Counted from the stretch's first letter, positions 1 to 6,877 are shown. The stretch: 6,906 nt of DNA from CAYUJH01 sp964394585 (GCA_964394585.1 CAYMYI010000169.1:1-6906); one strand, 5' to 3'. Translations and numbers: made by a program. Notes: a model not told the origin generated them from the letters alone.

Positions 1-654
1 ACGTAGTGAATCAGTCATCAACGCAGAGTCTGGGTTATCTTCTTGATGATTTACCAGTAAATCGTACAATGAGTTATTGTTGTCTTCATCTTTTGAAAGA
101 GGCGCATCCATAGAAATATGCCGCCCTGAGACCTTCAACGTATTTACCACATCAGCAACAGTAAGCTCAAGTACTTCTGCAAGTTCTTCGGCTGAAGGCT
201 CGCGTTCGTATTGCTGTTCGAGTTCTGCAAACGTTTTGGCTATCTTGTTGACCGATCCGACTCGGTTTAGAGGAAGGCGTACAATGCGGGACTGTTCGGC
301 TAGTGCCTGTAAAATAGATTGGCGAATCCACCAAACTGCATACGAAATAAACTTAAAACCTCTTGTTTCATCAAAACGCTCTGCGGCTTTAATTAGCCCT
401 AAGTTTCCTTCATTGATAAGATCGCCTAAGGTGAGCCCTTGATGTTGGTACTGTTTAGCTACCGAAACTACAAAGCGCAAATTGGCTTTGGTAAGTTTCT
501 CTAAAGCGATTCGGTCGCCTTGTTTAATTCGCTGTGCTAAGGATACTTCCTCTTCTGCCGAAAGTAAATCTACCTTAGCAATTTCTTGTAAGTACTTATC
601 GAGCGATTGACTCTCTCGATTCGTGATTTGTTTGCTAATTTTCAGTTGTCGCAT
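1..654 (-). CDS. rpoD: RNA polymerase primary sigma factor, RpoD/SigA type (3' part missing)
   Basis: This is the main sigma factor, which directs RNA polymerase to housekeeping promoters. I translated 218 codons from the ATG at 654 down to the window edge, where the frame is still open. The protein begins MRQLKISKQITNRESQSLD, the typical start of Bacteroidota RpoD, with no region 1.1. Region 1.2 spans about residues 14-47. Region 2 spans about 52-122 and includes the core-binding stretch NLRFVVSVAKQY (58-69), DLINEGNLGLIKA (78-90) and the -10 recognition helix around YAVWWIRQSI (105-114). Region 3 spans about 131-208. Region 4 (the -35 binding helix-turn-helix) would lie beyond the edge; the family is usually about 285-290 residues, so about 70 are missing. 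No Shine-Dalgarno precedes the start, and a long hairpin ends five bases upstream. The gene follows pnp by 87 bases in the same direction, so read-through transcription is plausible. Confidence 0.97.
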   Translation of the reverse strand, partial: MRQLKISKQITNRESQSLDKYLQEIAKVDLLSAEEEVSLAQRIKQGDRIALEKLTKANLRFVVSVAKQYQHQGLTLGDLINEGNLGLIKAAERFDETRGFKFISYAVWWIRQSILQALAEQSRIVRLPLNRVGSVNKIAKTFAELEQQYEREPSAEELAEVLELTVADVVNTLKVSGRHISMDAPLSKDEDNNNSLYDLLVNHQEDNPDSALMTDSLR

Positions 655-659
655 AGTGT

Positions 660-717
660 AATAGTGCTTGTTAGTTTAGTGATTAATCAATTAATATACA
701 CTAAAACAAGCACTATT
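660..717 (-). repeat. Long imperfect inverted repeat in the pnp-rpoD gap, next to the rpoD start
   Basis: Bases 660-672 (AATAGTGCTTGTT) are perfectly complementary to 705-717, giving 13 pairs. After a three-base bulge (673-675), bases 676-681 pair with 699-704, giving six more. The loop is 17 AT-rich bases (682-698) that contain ATTAAT twice. In the pnp-to-rpoD direction the hairpin closes five bases before the rpoD ATG and is not followed by a T-run, so it is a poor intrinsic terminator. It could stabilise the pnp 3' end, serve as a processing site, limit access to the rpoD start, or be a DNA operator. The structure is seen in the sequence; the role is inference. Confidence 0.75.
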
Positions 718-741
718 CAAAACAATATAGCCTAAGGAGCG

Positions 742-2901
742 TTAAGGGCGCCGCTTATTACGAGGGCTATTGCCCCCGCTCATGCCTTCTGGTTTTGGTA
801 ATAAAACTTTGCGAGAAAGGCGGTATTTCCCCGTTTTCTTGTCTACATCAATGAGTTTTACCTTTACTTCTTCGCCTACTTCCATAATTCCGTCCATAGT
901 TTCGGTACGTTCCCAGCTGATTTCGGAAATATGAAGCAACCCTTCTTTTCCTTTCATAAACTCGATAAATGCTCCGAACGATGTGATTGACTTGACAATG
1001 CCTGAGTATACTTCACCTACTTCGGGGACTGCCACAATGGCTTTTACGCGTTGAACGGCATCTTCCAATGAGGCTTGGTCGCCTGAGAAAATATTAACAA
1101 GCCCGACTCTTTCATTCTCTTCGATTACTACGGTTGCCCCTGATTCTTTCTGAATTTCCTGTACGATTTTACCTCCAGGACCTATTACCGCTCCAATCAT
1201 TTCTTTTTCAATTTCAATGGTTTCGAAGCGAGGCGTATGTGGCTTGAACTCAGGACGTGGCTCTGCAATTACTTCGTTCATTTTGCTAAGAATATGCAAA
1301 CGCCCTTCTTTCGCCTGATTGAGTGCCTTTTTCAACACTTCGTAAGAAAGCCCATCAATTTTAATATCCATTTGGCAGGCGGTGATTCCCTTGTCTGTTC
1401 CGGTTACTTTAAAGTCCATATCGCCAAGGTGATCTTCATCGCCTAGAATATCTGAAAGGATAGCATACTCACCGGTTTCAGCGTCAGAAATCATCCCCAT
1501 AGCAATCCCCGAAACCGCAGCTTTTACTTTAACACCGGCATCCATCAATGCCAGCGAACCTGCACATACTGTGGCCATCGAAGAAGAACCATTCGACTCT
1601 AAAATGTCTGATACAATCCGAATGGTATAGGGGCTATCTTCAGGCACTACCTTAGAAAGTGCTCGGTGCGCCAAGTTCCCATGCCCTACTTCGCGACGCG
1701 AAGGCCCACGGTTAGGTTTAACCTCCCCAGTAGAGAACCCAGGGAAATTATAGTGTAGAATGAATTTGCTCGAACCTTTATGCAACGCTCCATCAATCAT
1801 TTGCTCATCGAGTTTTGTGCCTAAGGTTACTGAGGTAAGCGATTGTGTTTCGCCACGAGTGAAAATAGAAGAGCCATGTGCAGCTGGCATGTAGTCTACT
1901 TCGCCCCAAATCGGTCTGATTTCCGTTGTCTGTCTGCCATCAAGCCGTATTTTCTCTTTGAGCACCAAGTTACGCGCTGCTTTCTTTTCTATCTCGCTGA
2001 TATATCGGTTAACTAGCCCCATATTCAGTTCGTGCTCTTCAGGGAGGCTATCAAAGTACTCTTGTTTTACTGCCTTAAATGCTTCTTTCCTCTGCGACTT
2101 ATTATTGATGCCTGATTTAGCAACTGCATACATTTTATCGTAAAGTTTGTCGTAAAGCTCCTGGCGAAGGTCTGCATCTTCTTCCACTTGAGCGAGCTCT
2201 CGCTTTTCGGTTTTGCCAGCTTCAGCTTCTAGTTCCTTCTGTATCGCACACTGAGGTTTAATGGCATCGTGTGCTATTCTCAAGGCTTCTAGCATATCAT
2301 CTTCCGAAACTTCATTCATTTCGCCTTCTACCATCAGGATATCATCCATAGTGGCTGCTACAATCAAATCAAGGTCACAATCTTCTCGTGCTTCAAAAGG
2401 GGGATTAATCATGTATTCTCCTTTATGGCGTACTACGCGTACCTCAGAAATAGGCCCACCAAATGGAATATCTGAAACCGATAAAGCACATGAAGCAGCG
2501 AGTGCGGCAAGCGCCGATGGGTGGGCATCGTTATCACCGGAAATCAAATAAATATTGATTTGGGTATCACAGTAGTAGTGGTCGGGGAAGAGCGGGCGTA
2601 TGGCACGGTCTACTAAACGCGAGGTTAAAATTTCGTAATCACTCAATTTGCCTTCGCGTTTTAAAAAGCCTCCGGGGATTTTTCCGGTTGCCGAAAACTT
2701 CTCTTGATAATCTACAGAAAGCGGTAGAAAACCGGTACCTTCTTTGGCATCGCGGTTTGAGACTACTGTGGCAAGCAACATGGTTTTACCCATTTTCAAT
2801 ACTACAGAGCCATCGGCTTGTTTTGCTAATTTTCCGGTTTCTATCTCAATCTCCCGGCCATCCGGCAGATTCACAGTTTTTTTAATTACGTTGGGGTACA
2901 T
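742..2901 (-). CDS. pnp: Polyribonucleotide nucleotidyltransferase (PNPase)
   Basis: PNPase is a cytoplasmic trimeric exoribonuclease that degrades RNA 3' to 5' using phosphate, releasing nucleoside diphosphates, and can also add tails. The 719-residue product has the full family layout: first RNase PH core (about 12-145 plus its partner domain to about 212), a helical linker (about 240-320), the catalytic second RNase PH core (about 325-550), a KH domain (about 555-620) with GPGG at 574-577, and an S1 domain (about 627-697) with SFGAFIEF and GLLHISEIS. The phosphate-binding NGSSSM lies at 437-442. The active-site motif GDEDHLGDMDFK (487-498) supplies D490, D496 and K498, the equivalents of E. 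coli D486, D492 and K494. The RNA-contact loop reads FLKR (79-82) rather than FFRR, a conservative change. The C-terminal tail is short and basic. The start MYPNVIKKTVNLPDG fits the family, with an A-rich leader instead of a Shine-Dalgarno. It lies between rpsO and rpoD on the same strand. Confidence 0.98.
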   Translation of the reverse strand: MYPNVIKKTVNLPDGREIEIETGKLAKQADGSVVLKMGKTMLLATVVSNRDAKEGTGFLPLSVDYQEKFSATGKIPGGFLKREGKLSDYEILTSRLVDRAIRPLFPDHYYCDTQINIYLISGDNDAHPSALAALAASCALSVSDIPFGGPISEVRVVRHKGEYMINPPFEAREDCDLDLIVAATMDDILMVEGEMNEVSEDDMLEALRIAHDAIKPQCAIQKELEAEAGKTEKRELAQVEEDADLRQELYDKLYDKMYAVAKSGINNKSQRKEAFKAVKQEYFDSLPEEHELNMGLVNRYISEIEKKAARNLVLKEKIRLDGRQTTEIRPIWGEVDYMPAAHGSSIFTRGETQSLTSVTLGTKLDEQMIDGALHKGSSKFILHYNFPGFSTGEVKPNRGPSRREVGHGNLAHRALSKVVPEDSPYTIRIVSDILESNGSSSMATVCAGSLALMDAGVKVKAAVSGIAMGMISDAETGEYAILSDILGDEDHLGDMDFKVTGTDKGITACQMDIKIDGLSYEVLKKALNQAKEGRLHILSKMNEVIAEPRPEFKPHTPRFETIEIEKEMIGAVIGPGGKIVQEIQKESGATVVIEENERVGLVNIFSGDQASLEDAVQRVKAIVAVPEVGEVYSGIVKSITSFGAFIEFMKGKEGLLHISEISWERTETMDGIMEVGEEVKVKLIDVDKKTGKYRLSRKVLLPKPEGMSGGNSPRNKRRP

Positions 2902-2987
2902 CGGTATTTGTTGTTCTTAATTTAGAATTTTGACATAAAAAACATGGGTACCATCTATGAAATAAGTTAAAGACCTTTTTTATTGAC

Positions 2988-3013
2988 CGACTTGGGCAAA
3001 AGATGCCAAGTCG
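2988..3013 (-). promoter_or_regulatory. Small hairpin upstream of pnp
   Basis: Bases 2988-2995 (CGACTTGG) pair perfectly with 3006-3013 (CCAAGTCG) around a 10-base loop. The hairpin lies between the rpsO terminator and the pnp start, about 87 bases before the pnp ATG, so it would be in the pnp leader if transcription starts upstream or reads through. No T-run follows on either strand, so a terminator is unlikely. In E. coli the pnp leader hairpin is cut by RNase III and used for autoregulation; a similar role here is only an analogy. I found no perfect TAnnTTTG box in this 250-base gap, so the pnp promoter remains unassigned. Confidence 0.4.
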
Positions 3014-3056
3014 TATACTTGACGATACCAAAACCTATTAGGCTACAATTTAACAC

Positions 3057-3087
3057 TAAAAGGGGAATTCGTTAATGAATTCCCCTT
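3057..3087 (-). terminator. Intrinsic terminator after rpsO
   Basis: Bases 3060-3070 (AAGGGGAATTC) are perfectly complementary to 3077-3087 (GAATTCCCCTT), giving an 11-pair stem with a six-base loop. Read on the minus strand the stem runs into TTTTAGTGTT, a short T-run. It lies 65 bases beyond the rpsO stop. On the plus strand the stem is followed by CAGTTTTT, so it could also stop plus-strand transcripts. Its position suggests that part of pnp expression is uncoupled from rpsO. Confidence 0.75.
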
Positions 3088-3151
3088 CAGTTTTTACAAC
3101 ACTAAAATTTGATTCTTACCAAACAGAGAGCCTGCTGCTTTAAAAAGCATC

Positions 3152-3427
3152 TTACTTTCTAATTCCAAGCTCTTTAATAATAGTTCTGTAACGGTTGATA
3201 TCTTTTTGCTGAAGGTATTTCAGCAACTTTCTGCGTTTACCCACAAGTTTGAGCAATCCTAAACGGCTAGAATTGTCTTTCTTGTTTTGCTTGAGGTGTT
3301 CTGTCAAATGGTTGATTCTGTAAGTAAACAGCGCCACTTGCGACTCTACAGAACCGCTATCGCTTGCTTGTTTGTTGAACCCTTTCGACTCAAAAATCTC
3401 AGCTTTTTTCTCTTTTGTTAGGTACAT
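3152..3427 (-). CDS. rpsO: 30S ribosomal protein S15
   Basis: S15 is a primary 16S rRNA-binding protein of the small-subunit platform and also helps form a bridge to the 50S subunit. The product is 91 residues, close to the family's usual 89. It carries the hallmarks DSGSVESQVALFTYRINHLT (23-42), KKDNSSRLGLLKLVGKRR (49-66) and the C-terminal YLQQKDINRYRTIIKELG (71-88). H40, D51 and S54 match the conserved RNA-contact positions. Two residues that are often His in other bacteria are Asn here (48 and 52). I chose the ATG at 3427 (MYLTKEKKAEIFESKGF), which matches the family's N-terminus. An in-frame TTG at 3481 would add 18 residues, but it overlaps the promoter -7 box and gives unrelated sequence. 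No Shine-Dalgarno is visible. A clear promoter lies upstream and a terminator downstream, so the gene can be transcribed alone or read through into pnp. Confidence 0.97.
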   Translation of the reverse strand: MYLTKEKKAEIFESKGFNKQASDSGSVESQVALFTYRINHLTEHLKQNKKDNSSRLGLLKLVGKRRKLLKYLQQKDINRYRTIIKELGIRK

Positions 3428-3478
3428 TGTATTGCTATCAAAATAATTTAAAGAAATTCTCCACTTTTTTGAAGGGCG

Positions 3479-3509
3479 CAAATTTATTTACTAATTCCCT
3501 CTTATGCAA
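3479..3509 (-). promoter_or_regulatory. Bacteroidota-type promoter of rpsO
   Basis: On the minus strand, TTG (3509-3507) is followed after exactly 20 bases by TAAATTTG (3486-3479), a perfect match to the Bacteroidota -7 consensus TAnnTTTG with the usual -33 element. Transcription would start near 3472, giving an rpsO leader of about 45 bases. The spacing is identical to that of the tRNA-Glu promoter at the right end of the window. Confidence 0.75.
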
Positions 3510-3529
3510 TAATTTACAATCTTTGTGGT

Positions 3530-4741
3530 ATGAATTTCGATAAAATTGTTCCTCGTACACATACCAACTCTTTAAAGTGGGATGGTGCCGATCGGTTACT
3601 CCATGCCAACTCAGAAGGTATGTGGGAAAATAGCAAAGCGTTTTCGCTACCTGAAGATTTTTTACCTATGTGGGCTGCCGATATGGACTTTACAGCTCCA
3701 GAGGAAGTTTTGAACGTTCTTCAACAACGCATAAAGCACGGTGTGCTAGGCTATTGCATACGCCCTGAATCGTACCACCAAGCCTTTATAAACTGGCTTG
3801 AAAAGCGCCATCGATGGCATTGCCAGCCAGAGTGGCTTCTCTATTGTCCGGGGGTACTGCCTGCCATCAACTTAGCCATTGATACTTTTTCAGAAATGGG
3901 AGATGGTGTAGTAATTCAACCCCCTGTGTACTACCGCTTTTTCCAAGCCATCCAGCAAAATGGAAGAAAGTTGCTTACCAACCCTCTTATTGAGCAAAAT
4001 GGAGTGTATAGCATGAACTTTGACCATTTAGAAAGCCTTTTCAAGCAGGAAGCCAAGCTGCTTATTTTATGTAACCCGCACAATCCAACAGGAACCTGCT
4101 GGGAGCATCGCACTTTACAAACGCTTGCTCAACTTTGTGAGCAATACAACATTACGGTGATTTCCGATGAAATACATGCTGATCTGGTTTTTAAGGGCAA
4201 TCAACATCTACCATTAGCTAGTATCTCCGAAGCAATTGCCCAACGTACCATTACCTGTTTAGCCCCCAGTAAAACATTCAATTTAGCAGGGCTTCGTACC
4301 GCTTCCTTGGTAATTCCTAGCCCTGAGAAACATCAAAAAATGCAACGTAAAATAGCGCAATATGGGCTTGATGTAAGCAACGTGTTTGGTTTGCTTGCCT
4401 TCGAGGCAGCCTACTCTAAAGGAGGTAATTGGCTCGAAGCACTTATGAACTACCTAGAGAAAAATGTTGCTCTAATTACCGAGTTTGCCGCACAACATCC
4501 GTATGTTCGGTTTACCCCACCGCAAGCAACCCATATGGTTTGGCTCGATTTCCGCGACTTAAATATCCCTTCTGAAGAAATGAAAAAACGCTTAATCCAG
4601 CAAGGGAATATCGGGCTGAGCGATGGAAAAACGTACTTTGGGAAAGAAGGGGAAGGGTTTCAGCGAATGAATATTGGATGCGCCACAAGCCAAGTGGCAG
4701 AAGGGCTAGGGAGGATCGAAAAAGCATTTTCGATGCTATAA
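3530..4741 (+). CDS. PLP-dependent C-S lyase / aminotransferase, MalY/PatB family (putative cystathionine beta-lyase)
   Basis: This is a cytosolic fold-type I pyridoxal-phosphate enzyme of 403 residues. Members of the MalY/PatB branch typically cleave C-S bonds of cystathionine or cysteine conjugates, yielding pyruvate, ammonia and a thiol. Family marks in order: SLKWDGADR (14-22), the branch signature MWAADMDF (47-54), PPVY (131-134), NPHNPTG (182-188), SDEIHADL (212-219) with D213 contacting the cofactor ring nitrogen, APSKTFNLAGL (245-255) with K248 as the Schiff-base lysine, and FGKEGEGFQRMNIG (370-383) with R379 as the substrate-carboxylate arginine. All key residues are present and the length is normal. 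The start fits the family; no Shine-Dalgarno is visible. A near-consensus -7 box (AATCTTTG, 3518-3525) lies four bases before the ATG, so a very short leader is possible. It is divergent from rpsO and convergent with htpG. The exact substrate cannot be read from sequence, and a transaminase role is not excluded. Confidence 0.92.
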   Translation: MNFDKIVPRTHTNSLKWDGADRLLHANSEGMWENSKAFSLPEDFLPMWAADMDFTAPEEVLNVLQQRIKHGVLGYCIRPESYHQAFINWLEKRHRWHCQPEWLLYCPGVLPAINLAIDTFSEMGDGVVIQPPVYYRFFQAIQQNGRKLLTNPLIEQNGVYSMNFDHLESLFKQEAKLLILCNPHNPTGTCWEHRTLQTLAQLCEQYNITVISDEIHADLVFKGNQHLPLASISEAIAQRTITCLAPSKTFNLAGLRTASLVIPSPEKHQKMQRKIAQYGLDVSNVFGLLAFEAAYSKGGNWLEALMNYLEKNVALITEFAAQHPYVRFTPPQATHMVWLDFRDLNIPSEEMKKRLIQQGNIGLSDGKTYFGKEGEGFQRMNIGCATSQVAEGLGRIEKAFSML

Positions 4742-4784
4742 AAAAAGCCGTAATTCCTTTTTGAAAGAGAGCTACGGCTTTTAC
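4741..4784. terminator. Shared bidirectional terminator between the C-S lyase gene and htpG
   Basis: Bases 4743-4752 (AAAAGCCGTA) are perfectly complementary to 4773-4782 (TACGGCTTTT), with a 20-base loop. On the minus strand the stem runs straight into a run of six or more T, making a strong terminator for htpG about 30 bases past its stop. On the plus strand only TTTTAC follows, which is weaker but usable for the lyase gene. The A-run that forms the htpG T-tract begins at the last base of the lyase stop codon. Confidence 0.85.
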
Positions 4785-4810
4785 AAGAAAAAAAATATGG
4801 GAGGAATCGC

Positions 4811-6634
4811 TTACGCTTTACTAGCCATATCAATACTTCGTTTTACAAAGGCTGTTAAGTCGGTACCTGTAAGCATATTTTGCGAGAGAAGAGCCAAATC
4901 GTATACTTGGCGAATCAGCGCATTGCGTTGTGTTTCATCTTCCATTTTAAGAATGGTACTATTTAGCATATGGTTACCATTCAAAATAATTTGTTGTTCG
5001 CCTGGCATAGTGCCTCCACCAAGTCCCATTCCATTCATTTCTGCCATTTCTTTCATACGACGCATAAATTCGGGTAAAATGATGGTAACCGGCATTTCCT
5101 CTGGCGACATAGCCTCTACTTTAAAATCGAGGTTTTCGTTACCTAACCCTTTTTTAAAGAACTCTACCAAATTATTCTGTTCTTCTTCTGAAAGAACTGC
5201 CTCTGCCTTTTCTCCTTTATCTACTAGCTTGTCGGCTAACTCAGCATCAACGCGTTTGAGCGAAATTTTCTCTTCTTTGCGTTCAAGCGTCCCGATAAAG
5301 TGGTTATCTAAAATACCATCAAATTTTAGCACATCGTAGCCCTTACCCTTTACCGATTGGATGTAGGCGTCTTGCTTACCGGCATCAGTCGTATAGATAA
5401 ATACTCGGTTTTCATCTTTATCGGTCTGGTTAGCCGCTATGTGTGCAAGGTACTCCTCGAACGTAAAGTGTTTCCCTTCAAGGTTGGTATATAATGTAAA
5501 ACTTTTGGCTTTATCGTAAAACTTATCTTCGGAAATCATCCCATACTTCACAAAAAGCCCTATACTTTCCCATTTTTCTTCGTAGGCTTTGCGGTCGTTT
5601 TTGAAAAGCTCACCTAACTTCTCGGCTACTTTACGGGTAATGTACGAGTTGATTTTTTTCACGTTGCTGTCTGATTGCAAGTAACTACGCGAGACGTTCA
5701 ACGGAATATCCGGAGAGTCAATCACGCCATGAAGGAGCATTAAAAACTCAGGCACGATATCCTTAACCTCGTCGGTAATGAACACCTGACGCGAATAAAG
5801 TTGTATCTTATCTTTATGTAACGTGATGTCTTTCTTTACTTTAGGGAAATACAGAATTCCGGTGAGATTGAACGGATAATCTACATTAAGGTGGATCCAG
5901 AAGAGTGGATCTTCTGACATAGGGTAGAGTTCTTTGTAGAACTTGAGGTAGTCTTCGTCGGTTAAATCGCTTGGCGATTTTGCCCAAAGTGGCGTGGTGT
6001 TATTGATTACACTCTCTTCAAACTCAACCGGAACAGGTAAAAACTTACCGTACTTTTCTAAAATCGAGCGAACCCGATAGCTTTCTAAAAACTCAGCAGA
6101 TTCTTCGTTGATGTGCAATATGATATCGGTGCCCCGCTCTTTTTTCACAGCAGGAGCTATGGAAAAATCCGTAGAGCCGTGGCACTCCCAACGAGCCGCT
6201 TCTGTTCCTTCTTGGTATGATTTTGTGATAATTTCAACCTTATCGGCAACCATAAAAGCGGAGTAAAACCCTAACCCAAACTTACCAATGATGGCATTGG
6301 CATCTTTTACATCTTTAAACTTTTCGACAAATTCCGTAGCACCAGAAAATGCAATTTGATTGATGTATTTTTTAATTTCCTCGGCTGTCATCCCGATACC
6401 CTGGTCAGAAACAGTCAGCGTTTTCGCTTCTTTGTTTAACGAAACACTCACCTTAAGTTCAGGAAGTTCTTCTTTCACTTCGCCGATAGCGGCTAGCTTT
6501 TGGAGTTTTTGGGTGGCATCAATGGCATTAGCGACCAACTCGCGCAGGAAAATTTCGTGGTCGGAGTACAAGAATTTCTTAATGATGGGAAAAATATTCT
6601 CGGTATTGACCGAAATCGTTCCTTTTTCTTCCAT
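4811..6634 (-). CDS. htpG: Molecular chaperone HtpG (bacterial Hsp90)
   Basis: HtpG is a cytosolic homodimeric, ATP-driven chaperone that remodels client proteins, often together with DnaK. The product is 607 residues (E. coli has 624). The N-terminal GHKL ATPase domain (about 1-215) shows FLRELVANAIDA (29-40) with catalytic E32 and Mg-binding N36, DQGIGM (77-82) and GKFGLGFYSAF (117-127). The middle domain (about 220-490) contains LNVSRSYLQ (312-320), where R316 matches the ATP-contacting arginine. The C-terminal dimerisation domain (about 497-607) includes a Met-rich, client-contacting segment (about 524-544, MRRMKEMAEMNGMGLGGG). The C-terminus has no MEEVD tail, as expected for a bacterial Hsp90. 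The ATG at 6634 opens with MEEKGTISVNTENIFP, matching the family. No Shine-Dalgarno is present. The leader is long and foldable, with a candidate promoter at 6765-6772; a strong terminator follows. Confidence 0.98.
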   Translation of the reverse strand: MEEKGTISVNTENIFPIIKKFLYSDHEIFLRELVANAIDATQKLQKLAAIGEVKEELPELKVSVSLNKEAKTLTVSDQGIGMTAEEIKKYINQIAFSGATEFVEKFKDVKDANAIIGKFGLGFYSAFMVADKVEIITKSYQEGTEAARWECHGSTDFSIAPAVKKERGTDIILHINEESAEFLESYRVRSILEKYGKFLPVPVEFEESVINNTTPLWAKSPSDLTDEDYLKFYKELYPMSEDPLFWIHLNVDYPFNLTGILYFPKVKKDITLHKDKIQLYSRQVFITDEVKDIVPEFLMLLHGVIDSPDIPLNVSRSYLQSDSNVKKINSYITRKVAEKLGELFKNDRKAYEEKWESIGLFVKYGMISEDKFYDKAKSFTLYTNLEGKHFTFEEYLAHIAANQTDKDENRVFIYTTDAGKQDAYIQSVKGKGYDVLKFDGILDNHFIGTLERKEEKISLKRVDAELADKLVDKGEKAEAVLSEEEQNNLVEFFKKGLGNENLDFKVEAMSPEEMPVTIILPEFMRRMKEMAEMNGMGLGGGTMPGEQQIILNGNHMLNSTILKMEDETQRNALIRQVYDLALLSQNMLTGTDLTAFVKRSIDMASKA

Positions 6635-6675
6635 AATACATTTAGGTTAGTTTAAATAATTGGATAACTGAAACC

Positions 6676-6733
6676 GCCAAAAGCATATATTATTCCACCT
6701 ACAAAAAGCGGAATTTTTGGCAGGCTTTTTTGT
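6676..6733 (-). promoter_or_regulatory. htpG leader with alternative hairpins / possible pseudoknot
   Basis: Two overlapping pairings are visible. Hairpin A: 6701-6709 (ACAAAAAGC) pairs with 6724-6733 (GCTTTTTTGT) with one bulged T and a 14-base loop. Pairing B: 6710-6721 (GGAATTTTTGGC), most of the loop of A, pairs with 6692-6696 (ATTCC) and 6676-6682 (GCCAAAA), skipping nine bases. A and B could alternate or coexist as an H-type pseudoknot in the htpG mRNA, ending about 41 bases before the ATG. The complementarity is seen directly; folding and any regulatory role are inference, and the region is AT-rich, so chance pairing is possible. Confidence 0.4.
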
Positions 6734-6764
6734 CAGAGAGCTTTTCTCAACGGCTAAAATGCTA

Positions 6765-6772
6765 CAAAAGTA
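6765..6772 (-). promoter_or_regulatory. Candidate -7 box of htpG
   Basis: On the minus strand bases 6772-6765 read TACTTTTG, a perfect TAnnTTTG match. No clear TTG is present at the -33 distance, where the sequence is TTATTC. It would place the transcript start near 6758 and give a leader of about 124 bases. A weaker alternative, TGCTTTTG at 6685-6678, lies closer to the gene. Confidence 0.5.
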
Positions 6773-6828
6773 AATGATACCTTGTTGTGAATAAGAGCTC
6801 TAAAAATCCTTTCGCTTTTTTTGAACAA

Positions 6829-6861
6829 TTTTGCGAAAAGTCCGTTCTGTTTCTATATTTG
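6829..6861 (+). promoter_or_regulatory. Bacteroidota-type promoter of tRNA-Glu
   Basis: TTTTG (6829-6833) is followed after exactly 20 bases by TATATTTG (6854-6861), perfect matches to both the -33 and -7 elements. Transcription would start around 6867, about 11 bases before the mature tRNA 5' end at 6878, which fits a tRNA primary transcript. Confidence 0.8.
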
Positions 6862-6877
6862 CAACCCAATTAAATAC

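Noticed and set aside
77..442. Plus-strand open frame of 121 codons
   Set aside because: It is antisense to rpoD, which is strongly conserved in its own frame. The translation is Ser-rich and low in complexity, with no family resemblance.
660..717. Reading the pnp-rpoD palindrome as an ordinary intrinsic terminator
   Set aside because: There is no T-run after either arm, the loop is 17 bases, and the 3' arm lies five bases from the rpoD start.
718..725. TTGTTTTG on the minus strand as an rpoD promoter box
   Set aside because: It has one mismatch at a key position and no TTG at the -33 distance; not enough to call a promoter.
1237..2885. Several plus-strand frames of 61-96 codons across pnp
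   Set aside because: All are shadows of the pnp coding sequence, with no recognisable products or initiation signals.
3030..3037. TAGGTTTT-like sequence as the pnp promoter
   Set aside because: The box lacks the final G and has no convincing TTG upstream, so the pnp promoter is left unassigned.
3428..3481. Longer rpsO starting at TTG 3481
   Set aside because: The TTG is the end of the -7 box TAAATTTG, and the extra residues have no counterpart in S15. The ATG at 3427 gives the normal length.
4761..5339. Plus-strand frame of 192 codons, plus another at 6360-6650
   Set aside because: Both are antisense to htpG, which is complete and conserved. The products are Ser-rich and unlike known proteins.
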